A stretch of DNA of 64,000 nucleotides from Eublepharis macularius (GCF_028583425.1 NC_072800.1:91154501-91218500), one strand, 5' to 3'; positions 10,733 to 21,899 are shown, counted from the first letter of the stretch. Translations and numbers: made by a program. Notes: a model not told the origin generated them from the letters alone.

Positions 10733-10800
10733 TTTAATTAATTTAATTTAATTTATTATATTTATATTCTGCCCTCCCCGCTTTCACAGGCTCAAATCAG
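10733..10800 (-). mobile_element. LINE 3' tail remnant
   Basis: TTTAATTTAATTTAATTTAT followed by TATATTTATATTCTGCCCTCCCCGC, the inverse of a LINE tail. Confidence 0.45.
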
Positions 10801-11154
10801 CAACAAACACCTCCTTTTGCTCCTGGCTCAACTGCCAAGCAAACACTGGACGCCTTCCCAGCCCTGTTCTCCTTCCCAATTCGAAACATTCCAGGCTCCA
10901 TCGCCAATCTTGGCTGGGGCTTGGAAACACGAATAAGCTTTTGCCTGTCTGGAAGCCAACTGGCAAAGGAGCCTCCGTGAACGGACCCCTCCCTTGCGTC
11001 AGGAGAGAAATGGCTGGTCCAGATTCTCCTTGTTCAGAGGTGTGAGTGGCTTTTCGGCTGGAAAGTGGAGAGACAAGAGTTGTTTGTTGAAATGCCCCTT
11101 CCCAAAAGTGAGGGACAGGCTGGGCCTATGGAAAAGGGATTCTCCATAGGGTAG

Positions 11155-11705
11155 GTCAATTTATTGTTTGTGGCCGAAGGCCGTTACAATCCACGCACAT
11201 AAAACAGGCTAGTGTATAAACACATGTACAGATATTGAGAGATTAAAATGATTTGGGGAGAAAATAACCAGTCAAATAATAGCATTGCTATCACTGGAAA
11301 CAGCTCTACTCCACATTTTATTGGCTGCTAAAGCGAAAAGAGAGACCCTATATGAAACAAATGCAACAGTATCAGACAGGAGAAAAAACAGCTTCTCAGA
11401 GTCTGAAGAGGAGTTGAAACCCATTAAAAACTCTGCTAGGAATTTAGCCCTTGGCTCTGCATAGAGAAAACAGGATAATAGGTAGTGTGATAATTCCTCA
11501 ACAATGTGGGCTCCACAAATACAGTAGCAAAGAGCTTGAGGTATTTGGAACCGAATTGAGGTAAAGTCTATTCTAAGGTTGTGAGGAAGGATAATAACCA
11601 AATAGGGGGCTCTAATGTGATCCTTCTTGAATAGTTTAAACGCTGGGAGAATTTAGAATAAGAGATCACCTGCCTATCCATTACGGCGTCACAGTGGAAC
11701 ACCCA
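11155..11705 (-). mobile_element. Non-LTR retrotransposon fragment, clade uncertain
   Basis: A minus frame (11601 to 11272) reads CICGAHIVEELSHYLLSCFLY, the Cys-x2-Cys...His...Cys knuckle that follows the RT in several LINE clades. The 3' end is TTGTAACGGCCTTCGGCCAC then AAACAATAAATTGA. It resumes at 11898. Confidence 0.6.
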
Positions 11706-11897
11706 GGCCATTTCCACACTATTCACCTTCAATTGGAAAGCCACGGAACGTTGCGAACAAAACCCGGAAGATAGCGTTTTCTCGCGCGAGTTTTGTGCGA
11801 TGTCGCACAAAACTTGCGTAAGAAAACACTATCTTCCGTGTTTTTTTCACAACATTCCACGGCATTCTGATTGAAGGTGAGTAGTGTGGAAACGGCC
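11706..11897. mobile_element. Palindromic element, GGCCRTTTCC family
   Basis: Arms of about 90 bp; GGCCATTTCCACAC at one end and GTGTGGAAACGGCC at the other. Flanked by 3-bp CCA duplications (11703-11705, 11898-11900). Centre is CG-rich (CTCGCGCGAGTTTTGTGCGA). Inserted into the LINE fragment on both sides. Confidence 0.75.
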
Positions 11898-12132
11898 CCA
11901 GTCCCAAATGTTAAAGCCAGCAACTGGGACACCCTGGGAGTCGTCGTAGATGGAGTAATATCAAAGGATGTTATTATAGCTGTCCAGTTGTACAGCCTCA
12001 TTTTTCAGCGTAATTTCACAGCATAACCTGCGTAATGGATTGGCATTATCGTTACGCTGCTTCCTCCAGAATCTGAGCAGGGTTGGATGTACACGAGCTC
12101 TGATTGAGGGCAGACCAAGCTCCACTCGCGTA
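11898..12132 (-). mobile_element. Non-LTR retrotransposon fragment, continuation
   Basis: Minus-strand continuation of 11155-11705 upstream of the palindromic insertion; decayed frames only. Confidence 0.5.
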
Positions 12133-12335
12133 AAGGTTAGGAAATTCCAGGAATTTTGGAGATAGAGCTTGGGGAAGGTGGGGTTTAGTGAGGAGGGACC
12201 TCTGCTGGGTATAATGCCATAGAGTCCACCCTCCAAAGCAGTCATTTTCTCCACAGGAACTGATCTCTGTAGCCTGGGGATCAGTTATAATTCCAAGAGA
12301 TCTCCAGGTACCACCTGGGGGTTGGCAACCCTCTT
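12133..12335 (-). mobile_element. TAGGGTTGCC hAT-type MITE
   Basis: Inverted copy of the family best preserved at 25221-25439: CTCCAAAGCAGTCATTTTCT, GGAACTGATCTCTGTAGCCTGGGGATCAG, ending GGGGGTTGGCAACCCT. Confidence 0.7.
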
Positions 12336-12453
12336 TCCTTGATTCACACAAACTTTTCAATGTTTGGTGGCCAGAGAGTGGCAACTTCTGTAAGGCTTCC
12401 TTTTCACAACCCTTGTGAAAGGTTGGCTTCAATAATTATTATACTGTGTGGCT

Positions 12454-12737
12454 GACTGTTTCCACATGCCTTTAAAGGGATGGCCTGCTCACCGAACGCT
12501 GCCGGCTTCCCCCCTTGACACCAGACGTCTCTGATTTCAAAATGGTAGCAGGCTGTTTGGCTTCAGTTTTTTTCAGCGCCTTTTCTGAGAATGCACTTTC
12601 CCACAGTCCCTGGAAAGGCACTGCCAAAATGGAAGCCAAACAGCGTGCTACCGTTTTGAAATCAGAGACATGTGAAGGGGAAAAGCCGGCAGATTTTGGT
12701 GAGTGGGCCGTCCCTTTAAGGATATGTGAAAACGGCC
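12454..12737. mobile_element. Palindromic element, longer GGCCRTTTCC relative
   Basis: GACTGTTTCCACATGCCTTTAAAGGGATGGCC is the inverse of GGCCGTCCCTTTAAGGATATGTGAAAACGGCC. Inner arms also pair (CACCAGACGTCTCTGATTTC with GAAATCAGAGACATGTG). The flanks GCT/GAT suggest a mutated 3-bp duplication. Confidence 0.65.
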
Positions 12738-12779
12738 GATATCTCCGTGCAATCACTTTAAAAAAGACAGAGAACGACT

Positions 12780-13042
12780 AAGGTGGAAATTAATAATTTA
12801 AAACTGTTGCATTCCCTTCTAATAAGAGGCACTGTGTCTCCTTAACTGTCCTGTAATGCACTATATCTGGGGTCAATGTGCTAAGCAGAGTGGGCGAAAG
12901 AGACTCTCTAACCTTTCGAGAACAGGACCAGGGGTGAATACCTCAACCAGTAGTAGCACTGGTCCAGGTTACTATATCTATTACACTGTGCAAATGCTGA
13001 CACACAATCAGCGTTACTGAGTCATTTTGGAAGGTTTCTGGC
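12780..13042 (-). mobile_element. Possible L2-type fragment, interrupted
   Basis: Weak resemblance to L2 5' RT sequence in minus orientation, continuing after the MITE at 13470-13600 (GAGCCTTCGTGTTGAAGGGTAGCTCCACA...TTACAGTAGTTC). Confidence 0.35.
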
Positions 13043-13469
13043 TAGAGATGGGCACGAACCGGGAAAAAAGTGAACCATGTGGTTCGTGGTTTGTTAAATT
13101 TCACGAACCACAAACTTTCATGAACTTGCCCCTGGTTTGCGAACCAGTTCATTTGGTTCGTGAAAATGTCACATCTGGGTCAGAAAAGCATCATGTCTGG
13201 GTCAGCAGAAGGCCACTTCCGGGCCAGAAGAAGATCACTTCCGGGTCAGCAGAAGATCTGCAGGAAGACCATCCCCAGTTGCCTAGGAAACTGATTGATT
13301 AGCACCAGGCTGTCTGCAGTCACGAACCAAAAAAATGAACCAAACGAACCAGCCTAAAGTTCGTGGTAGTTCATCAGAAATGGGATCTGACAAACCACGG
13401 TTTGCGAACCACGAACCGGCCTTGTTTGTGCTTAATTTTGGTTCGTATTTCGGTTCGTGCCCATCTCTA
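13043..13469. mobile_element. MITE with GAACC-rich arms (TAGAGATGGGCACGAACC family)
   Basis: TAGAGATGGGCACGAACCG at one end and CGGTTCGTGCCCATCTCTA at the other. Flanks TTTCTGGC / TTCCTGGT fit a decayed 8-bp hAT duplication. The interior has repeated CACTTCCGGG(T/C)CAG blocks. Second copy at 24784-25195. Confidence 0.75.
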
Positions 13470-13754
13470 TTCCTGGTTACCACATTCTGTAGCAGTTGAG
13501 CCTTCGTGTTGAAGGGTAGCTCCACAAAAAGCATATGATATTACAGTAGTTCTGCTTGGATATTGCCAAGGCAGCTCAGCCCTCTGTGGGAACGGCTGCA
13601 GTCAGTGAACCAGTTTAAGCTGGTTCACATGGCATGACAACTTCTGCCATGTGTCAATAGGTGGGTAGAATGCCCTTTTCCAAAGCATCCTCCTTTGCAT
13701 AGTGCTTACACGATTACTAGTACTGCATATAAATAAAGTATGGACGGACAGCAA

Positions 13755-13975
13755 CGGTGATGTAGTGTTTAGAATGCTGGGCTAGAACTGAGAGATCTGG
13801 GTTCAATCCCCACTTGGCCACGAAGTCCACTGGACGACCTTTTCTAGCCTCTGTCTTTCTCTCTAACCTCCCTTACAGGGTTATTGTGAGGACAAAGGTG
13901 TGTGTGTGTGTGTGTGTGGGGTGGACAGCTGTGTACATTGTTGTAGTTCCTTGAAAGAAAGGCAGGATAAAAATG
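13755..13975 (+). mobile_element. tRNA-headed SINE (MIR-like)
   Basis: A-box-like GTGATGTAGTGTTTAGAATG, B-box GGGTTCAATCCCC, then CCTTACAGGGTTATTGTGAGGA and a 3' AAGAAAGGCAGGATAAAAATG end. An internal GT run is at 13898-13918. Confidence 0.7.
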
Positions 13976-14985
13976 GATCAGCGGTTAAATTCTGGCCCAA
14001 GAAGCGCAACACATTTTTGTTCTGTAGCTGCTGGGGAAGTAAGTTCTAAAAGGTTACATATGAACACCCCTTCAATTTCATCTTTTTAGAACATGAGTTT
14101 GCAACCTTTATTTCTTTATAGCGCCCTCCAGTTTCTTTTGAGGAAAGCGTAAGGCATGGAAAAGAGAAACTTTTGGGGGGAAACATTGGGAAACCCGGTA
14201 ACCGTTTGGAAAATGTGACAGCTCTGTCCCAAAGCCCTGCCCCTGGAGCCTGATGCAAATGGAACTCTGATTTGTAATGGCATGTCTGTTCCCCGACGCC
14301 CTACCCCGCCAGCAACAGCAGCCCATGAAATTGTGTTGCCCACAGCATAAAGAATACTGAAGCGGCCAGAGCTGGTCTACTTGTCCTTGGGATTTCCATC
14401 CAACCCCCCAGGAATTCTGTAAAGGGCAGCGCACAGTTTATTAGTTGATGTTAACATGTTGTTATCAGCTCCCCAGGTGGGAAAGTTCACTATTGTTTTT
14501 TGCAGACAGCAGGGCTTTAAAGCAAGGGAAAGGGGACAACCAGGACACCACCTCATTCTGGCCTCTCTGGTGTCTTGGGAACGTTCTGGCAGTTAGGCGA
14601 AAAAGATCCGGTAGGCTTTTGGCCAGGTGCCTCACCAAAGACTCCCGATCGGCTTAGCAGTCATGGAATAGGCGGACAGGTTAAAACTGTTTTAACGGCA
14701 CGAAACAGAAAGCAGGAGGTTCAGGGTGAAAAGGTGACTAAGGGAGAGATCGGTTCGAAAAACGATGCATTTGGGGAAGCCCGCTGTATTCAAGTTATAA
14801 TCCATTCGTCTAGATTACTTAATACTTGCGAATGAATCCTTTCGGCACCTTTTTTTAACATTCTTGTTCCTACAGTTAACAATAACAATGCAAAGGCCTC
14901 AAAATGCACAGCAAGCAATGCAAGTTAATTTTCATTACACACCAAAGGTTATAATTGTTCTGTCCCCAACTTTTAATCCCAGCCT
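13976..14985. other. Intergenic, nothing recognised
   Basis: About 1 kb with no recognised repeat or exon. Confidence 0.4.
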
Positions 14986-14989
14986 TGGG

Positions 14990-15330
14990 CCTGTCCCTTT
15001 CTGTGTTATGTTATGAAACCGTTGGGGACATGCAGACTGTTTTTATTAGTGACCTTCCAAAATGCTAGTCGTGATGACCTGTTAATCCATCATATTGAGG
15101 AAATCATGTAACTTTGATTTGGTTATTTGAAGAAATTTTCATTTATTGAATTGTATGAGATCCTCTGTACTGTAAACAATATTGTCTTGTATTGCTGGAA
15201 AGGTATAAAAGCAGACGCTGACAATTTATTGTGATGCACCCTGCAGGAATAGAGTATGCATCAGGCTTATCTGAGAATAAACTTTTACTGCTTCTAAGAT
15301 TGCCAAGTTTGAAGAGAAGAAAGTGGACAG
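14990..15330 (+). mobile_element. Possible LTR remnant
   Basis: A TATA box (TATAAA, 15204-15209) and AATAAA (15276-15281) lie 72 bp apart, as in retroviral-type LTRs. Ends and target duplication not resolved, so this is tentative. No coding sequence adjoins it. Confidence 0.35.
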
Positions 15331-15424
15331 AGAGAACTTTTTCTTCTCCTCCCATAATATTATCATTTGGCTGCCCACGATGAAGTTTACGAGCAACGGG
15401 TTCAGGATGGACAAAAGGAAGGAA

Positions 15425-15514
15425 ATATTTCTTTTCTCAATAAGTAATTGAATGGCGGAATATATTGCCAGTGGAGGTACTGATAGACACAAGCACAGAT
15501 GGCTTTAAAAGGGG
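15425..15514 (+). mobile_element. CR1 LINE 3' fragment, part 1
   Basis: Decayed coding for the CR1 C-terminus (AEYIASGGTDRHKHRWL-type), ending at the hAT insertion; continues at 15902. Confidence 0.65.
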
Positions 15515-15522
15515 GTTAGATT

Positions 15523-15893
15523 CAGGGCTTTTTTTCTGGGAAAAGAGGTGGTGGAACTCAGTGGGTTGCCAGCACAGGGGGCAACTCTTGGTGGAAGGTA
15601 GTGCCCCTGGTAACACATGCGTGTGTGCAAAGTGTGTGCATGCTCCCAGGACTGCACAAGGATGTCACTTTGGGTCAGCTGGAACAAGGGGGGAGTTTTT
15701 CTAAAGTTTAAATCACCCTCGGTGAAAATGGTCACATGGCTGGTGGCCCCGCCCCCTGATCTCCATGTAGCGCGGAGGGCAATCTAATCTCCCCTCTGTC
15801 TGGAGATCAGGGGGCGGGGCCACCAGTCATGTGACCATTTTCAAGAGGTGCTGGAACTCTGTTCCACTGTGTTCCCGCTGAAAAAAAGCCCTG
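15523..15893. mobile_element. hAT MITE (CAGGGCTTTTTTTC family)
   Basis: Termini CAGGGCTTTTTTTC and GAAAAAAAGCCCTG. Perfect 8-bp duplication GTTAGATT at 15515-15522 and 15894-15901. Inner inverted blocks surround CATGGCTGGTGGCCCCGCC. 371 bp, non-coding; the most complete copy of this family here. Confidence 0.92.
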
Positions 15894-15901
15894 GTTAGAT
15901 T

Positions 15902-16051
15902 CATAGAGGAGAGGTCCATGAGTGGTTACTAACCATGGGGACAAAAGGGAACCTCCGTATTTGGAGGCAGGAAACCTGCTGGGCGGCAGCTTTGGCCTCT
16001 GTTGGCCATAGATGAGATGGAGCAGCAGGCCTCTCCTTAAGTTCTTACGTT
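15902..16051 (+). mobile_element. CR1 LINE 3' fragment, part 2
   Basis: GAGAGGTCCATGAGTGGTTACTAACCATGGG through CTTAAGTTCTTACGTTCT, the CR1 3' end, directly continuing 15425-15514. Confidence 0.75.
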
Positions 16052-16059
16052 CTCTCACC

Positions 16060-16320
16060 CAGGGCTTTTTTTCTGGGAAAAGAGGTGGTGGAACTCAGTG
16101 GGTTGCCCTCGGAGAAAATGGTCACATGGCTGGTGGCCCCACCCCCTGATCTCCAGACAGAGGGGAGTTGAGATTGCCCTCCGCGCCACTCAGCAGCACA
16201 GAAGGCAATCTCAACTCCCCTCTGTCTGGAGATCAGGGGGCGGGGCCACCAGCCATGTGACCATTTTTCAAGAGGTGCCGGAACTCCTTTCCCCCGCGTT
16301 CCCCGTGAAAAAAAGCCCTG
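16060..16320. mobile_element. hAT MITE (CAGGGCTTTTTTTC family), shorter copy
   Basis: Perfect 8-bp duplication CTCTCACC at 16052-16059 and 16321-16328. 261 bp, lacking a central segment present in 15523-15893. Confidence 0.92.
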
Positions 16321-16740
16321 CTCTCACCTATTCTGAAACGGTCCCCATGCATCTTGAATTGGCTTTGGTTAGAAAATCTCCAGCTTGGTTCACTCCCCGC
16401 CACCGTTCCTTTGTTGAATATTTTTGTCATCTGGCTTCCAACACGGTCATGCCAAATGAGAATCCAGGCCTTCCGTTTGCCCATGGTAGCTCAACGGATC
16501 TGACTCCTTTTTGGCCTTTTTCTTCTTACATAAAAGTGTTGTTGTGTTGGCCCTCCTGACAATTCATAGGAAATAAGCATGCTGCTTTTTAGAGTCTGCC
16601 TCTCGAGCTTTGTGAGGCTGTGAACGAAATGCTCAAAGTGCACACAGTCTGAAGGGAGAGTCCCTAAGAGGATCCAAAGTCTCTGGGAAGAAGTGACATT
16701 GGGTGCAAGTTTTCTTGAGTAATCCCAGTTGAAATGAATA

Positions 16741-16960
16741 CATTTATTTATTTGTGTCATTTATATTCTGCCTCTCTCACTGAGACTCAAGGCGGATTAC
16801 ACAGTGTGAGATTAGTACAATCAGTATCAAGGACATTTCCATACAGTGCCAAGGACATTTCCATAAACAATGCCATAGAATAAATGAATACATGTTTACA
16901 AAGACATCGCATTAGCAAGGATCCAGTACAGAGTTGAAGAATTGCTGAAACAGAACATCA
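16741..16960 (-). mobile_element. L2-type LINE 3' end
   Basis: TTTATTTATTTGTGTCATTTATATTCTGCC, CTGAGACTCAAGGCGGATTACACAGTGTGAGATTAGTACAATCAG, and GAGTTGAAGAATTGCTGAAACAGAAC, inverse of 32760-33010. A TTCC microsatellite follows at 16965-16982. Confidence 0.75.
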
Positions 16961-17004
16961 TTTTCCTTCCTTCCTTCCTTCCGAGTTTCAGCAGTAAACG
17001 TAAA

Positions 17005-17290
17005 ATAGTACAGTAGTACCTTTAAGACTAACCAATTTTACTGTAGCATAAGCTTTCAAGAACCAAAGTTCTCTTCGTCAGATGCATCATCAGCTTTTGA
17101 GAACCACAGCTCTCTTCATACAAGGCATCTGACAAAGAGAGCTGCGATTCTCGAAAGCCGACGATGCATCTGACGAAGAGAGCTGTGGCTCTCGAAAGTT
17201 TAAGCTACGATAAAGCTGGTTAGTCTTAAAAGTACTACCGGGCTCTTTACTCTTTTGCAACTACAGACTAACACTGCTAACTCCTCTGGG
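17005..17290. repeat. Hammerhead-like repeat cluster (family B), 2 inverted + 2 direct units
   Basis: The left half carries two units on the minus strand (near 17060 and 17095), the right half two on the plus strand (near 17128 and 17168), joined at GCATCATCAG and flanked by inverted AGTAC-CTTTAAGACTAACCA arms. The tail reads CTACAGACTAACACTGCTAACTCCTCTGGGTC. Confidence 0.7.
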
Positions 17291-18730
17291 TCTATGAGAT
17301 GAACGTGCCACTCAAATTTACATGGAGGGAAAACTGTCCGTAGTGTGTGTCCATTGACTGTTAAACTTACGCAATGTTTAGGCATGACTGAAAAAAAAAT
17401 CTGTACTTACTATAATATAAACAGCATTGTAGTTCTTAACTGGACAGATGTGGCCCACAGCCCAACACATAAACACATTTAACGTTGTGTGGGACTGTGG
17501 CCATACAATGATCTCTCTTTCCCCATCCTCCCCTGATTTTTCCATCTATCTTTTGTAGTCACTGGTGACTGATTTAACTATTCCCTTTACATACTAATTA
17601 ACAAGTGGCGCTGATAGAACAGATGCCCCTTTGGCTAGCTACGGAGGGAAGCAGAATGTATAGAAGATATAAATCTAATTTGGGAGGGTAGCAACCCCTC
17701 CTTAAAAAAGAGAGAGGGAGGGAGGACCGGAGGGGATAAGGAGGCGAAGAGGGAAAAAAAGGATTAGAAAAAAAAAGAAGTTATTTTGTGCTAAGCTAAA
17801 TATTATTTTGTTTCTATTGAAAGGGTTAAGAAAACAAAGGCAGACGTGACAATTTCTCCTCAGTGGAAGCTGGGAATGCTCCCCCGTGGCACAATGCTAT
17901 CATTATTACATGGGCCCATTCTCACTGGATTTTCCACAAAATCTTTAATAATTTGATTCTTTTCAGCCCCAGCAGCCAGCTGAGCTCTTTAAGAAACAGT
18001 AACAAAACCCAGAGAAAAACCTACTACTGAGAAGGGAGCTTTGGTGTAGAGAAGAAATGAAGCAGATTAGACCCGAGCTGAATAGACCCAGGCAGGGCCT
18101 AGCAGTATGGCGCAGCCTGAAGCCCACAGTTTCATTCATTCCAGTACAATATCACCACCAGAGTCCAGGCCTACCTACTAAATTACACCATTATAGGCCT
18201 AGATTGATACACAACTTTCCCTCCCAGGCTGAGTTGGTTGGGGAACAGAGGGGCGGGAAGGAAAACACAGCCTCCTCTCCCCCCTCGATGATGTGTTGAG
18301 ACTCGCGGTCTCTATTGAGCGTATTTCGAGGTCCCGCCATTCATATGAAGCATATCAATTCTTAATTGCGCCACACATACAAAAAAAAATGACACACAAG
18401 GGCAAGACAATTCCTCAGGAGGCAAAGTCGAGGGGCGGGGAGTTGGGGGGGGGGAGTTGTATGGGTTCATTTGAAACATGTACGTTTTTTTGTTGGGGTG
18501 ACTTCCCAGAAGCCTCCACGGGCTGGAAGCCTTTCATGAACTCAGTGTCTTCCGAATTTGTCACTCAGCGACTCGCTTTCGAGTAACAGTTGGGTTCTCG
18601 TGTATTAAGGCGAGATAACATAGACTTTTTGACCCGCGTCTCCATGTCTACAGCCGAGGTAACGCTGCCCATCCTGGCCGTTGCAGAAAATTATGCCAGG
18701 GAGGCCAGCATTTGTTTTCCAAGAAGGGCT
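17291..18730. other. Low-repeat intergenic stretch
   Basis: No interspersed repeat recognised. A purine-rich block lies at about 17704-17780. Some parts (18290-18700) look complex enough for a conserved non-coding element, which I cannot test here. Confidence 0.4.
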
Positions 18731-18739
18731 CACCAAAAG

Positions 18740-18779
18740 AAATACGCGCACACAATTTAAATACGCGCACACAATTTCG
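18740..18779 (+). repeat. 19-bp tandem repeat, 2 copies
   Basis: AAATACGCGCACACAATTT occurs twice in a row, the second copy ending in TTTCG. Confidence 0.85.
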
Positions 18780-18800
18780 ACGCCAGATTGTGCGTCATTT

Positions 18801-18802
<2 letters not shown>

Positions 18803-18880
<78 letters not shown>
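18803..18880 (+). repeat. (CT)29(CA)10 microsatellite
   Basis: Uninterrupted CT from 18803 to 18860, then CA from 18861 to 18880. An open frame here is simply the repeat translated. Confidence 0.97.
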
Positions 18881-18881
<1 letters not shown>

Positions 18882-19065
18882 CCCTATTATGACTACCTTT
18901 ATTCTTTTGGAAAGCGTATAATATTTATTTGTTTCCTTAGCGCATTTTTAACCAATCTTCCTCCAGTCATGGACTCAAGGTGGGTTACGAGGAAGATTAA
19001 GGCGAGCCATTACAAAAATGACTAAAAATGACACCTCGACGACAAATTGATAATCACGGGAAATT

Positions 19066-19246
19066 GGGCAAATCCACACGCCCTTGGCGTGTTCCAGCGT
19101 TGCGCTAAATGTTCGCTAAACACTTAGAAGTATAGCGTCTTTCTAGCGCGATTTCAGAAATCATGCTAGAAAGACGCTATACTTCCGGGTGCTTAGCAAA
19201 CATTTAGCGCAACGCCGGGATGCTCCGAGGGCGTGTGGATTTGCCC
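19066..19246. mobile_element. Palindromic element, GGGCAAATCCACACG variant
   Basis: GGGCAAATCCACACGCCCTT / AGGGCGTGTGGATTTGCCC termini, arms of about 85 bp nearly to the centre (GCGATTTCAGAAATCATGC). 3-bp duplication ATT at 19063-19065 and 19247-19249. Confidence 0.8.
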
Positions 19247-19574
19247 ATTGTTAGGGTATGCTTGGATAGCAGTCAACAAGTTCCTACAGCACCATTTGCT
19301 AAACAAGTCCCCTCTAAAAAATTTAGCTTGGCAACCTTTGCAAAATGTTAGCAAGGCAGGAACTTTCCGTGGGCTCAGAAAGGTTATTCAGCACTGGGGG
19401 GGGGGGGGGGTTGCTACAGAAAATAGCTGCAAATGGCCAGTCACTGTTCTAACACCCCTGCATGAGAAGTATTAAAGAATCCTTGCTCAGCAAGTGTAGT
19501 TTCTGCATGGATGCATGCTTGGAGAAGTGATCCTTTCACTATTTGGGCCCCAAGACCGGGAAGGGCTTTATATA

Positions 19575-19660
19575 TAAGAATAGGGTTGGCAACCTTCAGA
19601 AGGGGACTGGAGATCTCCTGGAATTACAGATCATCTCCAGACTACAGAGATCAGTTCCCA
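19575..19660 (+). mobile_element. TAGGGTTGCC MITE, 5' fragment
   Basis: TAGGGTTGGCAACCTTCAGA, GGAGATCTCCTGGAATTACAG and CAGAGATCAGTTCCC; then another repeat begins. Confidence 0.7.
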
Positions 19661-19664
19661 TTAG

Positions 19665-20340
19665 GGTGGCCAGGTCCCCAGGCTCGAAAGCAGGGGATGG
19701 GAGGGCCCTGGGGACAACGACAGGAGGACTTGCCTCCGGAGCACTTCTGTGTCATGCTGGAAATGATGCCGTTCCCGACATGACACGGAAGCGGAGAATC
19801 GCACGCGGAGCTGATTTGATAAAACTCGGCTCCCAATCTATCGTTTGAGGTCAATTTTTACCAAATCAGCCCCATGTGCCCCCTGTCACTTCCACGTTGA
19901 ACCAGGAATAACATCATTCTCAGTGCCATGCCTCCCCCTTGCTGGCCAGGTAAGAGGTGTGTGTGTGGGGGGGGTAGGGTTCCCAGGTCCCTGCCGGTGG
20001 CGGGCAAACTTCCGGGGATTTGCCCCCTCATCCGCTGATTGCCCAGCAATAGGCAGGAGGGGGCAAGCTCCCAGAGGTAGCCTGCCACCAGCAGGCACCA
20101 CAGGAGTATGCGCCGTGCGCACACTCCCAACCAGCATGACGACGTCACTTCCGGAAGTGATGTTATTGCACCTCCCGCCGGAGCATTCACGCACTTCATT
20201 TGGGGCACAGGGCGAGGGGCATAAGAAACCCTGGCACTGGCCCTGCACACCTCCCCCCCACACCAATCAGGTAAGCAGAGGCGGGGGTCAGAGGGTGGGA
20301 ACAGGGGATCCCCGTTCCTCTTAACGTTCCCATGGCCTGT
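19665..20340. repeat. GC-rich interspersed repeats around GACGTCACTTCCGGAAGTGA
   Basis: Two related units (about 19665-19975 and 19975-20340), each with GGCCAGGTCCC / GGTTCCCAGGTCCC starts and AAGTGATGT motifs. They are related to 23161-23520 and 55995-56400. Long open frames on both strands have no domain features and follow the GC-rich repeat. Confidence 0.55.
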
Positions 20341-20814
20341 CACTCCAGAGATTCTGCCTGCAATGCGTTGTATTTTACGGCATTTTCAGCAGGTGTGTTA
20401 CAACCACTTGCAGCATTTTGCGACACAGTGAGTCAGTCGACCGCTTTCAGTTATATAGCCAGATTGGGACAAACCATCTGATGGATTCTGGAGGGAACTA
20501 AGTTCCCAGAGATGCTGGAAATAGATGCATTTGCTATTCCTTTGTACCTTCTAGATGTTTTAGTGGATCTTGCAGATACTTCGGGGCTTTGGAACTAAGT
20601 GCAGGAGTGTCTGTTGTGGGGTTCTGCGGAGTTGACTCATTTCTAGTACTGAAGTCAGCCTCGAAGAAGGGCCTGAACCAACAGGGAGCTATGCTGGGAG
20701 AATGGAAAGTTCACCCCGCCTTGACAATAAAATTTGGTTCTTAGTCTCTACTTCATATGTGAGAAAGCCATACATGTGATGATGTGAACACCTTTAGTTT
20801 GATAGTCTGCATGG

Positions 20815-20965
20815 TTCAATGGTTGGAGTGTTGGACCCTGGTGGGACCTTGTTCAAATTCTGACCATGCCATGAAGTTCATTGGGGACCTTGGGCTAGCT
20901 GTTTTCTTTCTGATGCGTGATCTACCTCACAGGGCTCTTGTGAGGATAAAATGAAGGAAGAAAGA
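20815..20965 (+). mobile_element. tRNA-headed SINE fragment
   Basis: GGTTCAATGGTTGGAGTGTTGGACCC, then TTCAAATTCTGACCATGCCATGAAG and CCTCACAGGGCTCTTGTGAGGATAAAATG, as in 13755-13975. Confidence 0.65.
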
Positions 20966-21098
20966 ACCACTTCTGATACCTTGATGTCCTTGGAGAAAAT
21001 AAAATTTGACACTTGGGCCCTTCTGTTCTAAGAAGGCTTGCCAACTCCAGGTTTGGAAATTCCTGAAGATCTGAGGGTGTAGCCTTTGGGAGGGCAGC

Positions 21099-21362
21099 AG
21101 CCATTTCCTCATGTCCTTATACGGACAGCCCACTCATGGAACGCAGGTGGCTTTCCCCCAGGATTCCAGACGTCTCCATTCACAAAACGGTTGCAGGCTG
21201 TTTGGTTCCCATTTTTTCAACACCTTTTCTAGGACTGTGGGAAAGTGCAGTCTCAGAAAAAGTGCCAAAAAACTGGAAACCAAACAGCTTGCAACTGTTT
21301 TGCAAATGGAGACATCTGGAATCCTGGGGAAAAGCCGCCTGCATTCCGTGAGTGGACCATTC
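21099..21362. mobile_element. Palindromic element, truncated relative of 12454-12737
   Basis: GCCCACTCATGGAACGCAGG is the inverse of CCTGCATTCCGTGAGTGGACC. Inner arms (GGTTGCAGGCTGTTTGGTTCCC and its inverse) pair across TTTCTAGGACTGTGGGAAAG. The right terminus is lost at the junction with CR1. Confidence 0.65.
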
Positions 21363-21880
21363 TAGAGTTCTGTAGTGTGCAATTCTGGAGGCCTCAATAC
21401 AAAAAGGATGTGGACAAAATCGAGAGGGTGCAGAGGAGAGCAATGAGAATGATCAGGGGTCTGGAGACTGAGCCCTATGAGGAAAGGCTGAGGGCCTTGG
21501 GAATGTTTAGTTTGGAGAAAAGGAGATTGAGGGGGGCATGATTGCTCTCTTTAAATATTTGCAAGGCTGTCATTTGGAGGAGGGCAAGGAGCTGTTCCAG
21601 TTGGCAGCAGAGGGTAGGACCCGAAGCAATGGGCTTAAATTACATGCACAAAGGTACCGGCTGGATATTAGGAAAAACTTTTTCACGGTCAGAGTAGTTC
21701 AAAGGTGGAATCAGCTGCCTTGGGAGGTGGGGTGAGCTCCCCCTCACTGGCAGTTTTCAAGAAGAGGCTGGATGAAGCTTTGTCAGGGATGCTTTAGGCT
21801 CATCCTGCACTGGGCAGTGGGTTGGTCTAAAAGGTCTGTATGGCCCCTTCCAACTGTGTGATTCTGTGATTCTGTCCCTG
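21363..21880 (+). mobile_element. CR1 LINE 3' end
   Basis: Two overlapping frames give [35 protein letters not shown], then IALFKYLQG and LDIRKNFFTVRVVQRWNQLP, the CR1 RT C-terminus. The 3' end is CCTTCCAACTGTGTGATTCTGTGATTCTG. A single frameshift near 21540 separates the frames. Confidence 0.92.
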
Positions 21881-21899
21881 TACAGATGTGTGGAAGCGG

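Noticed and set aside
18681..19025. Open frame rich in Ser-Leu and Thr-His repeats
   Set aside because: Translation of the CT/CA microsatellite.
19845..20343. Overlapping long open frames (about 160 residues) on both strands
   Set aside because: They lie in GC-rich interspersed repeats with no recognisable domain; the same repeat recurs at 23161 and 55995.
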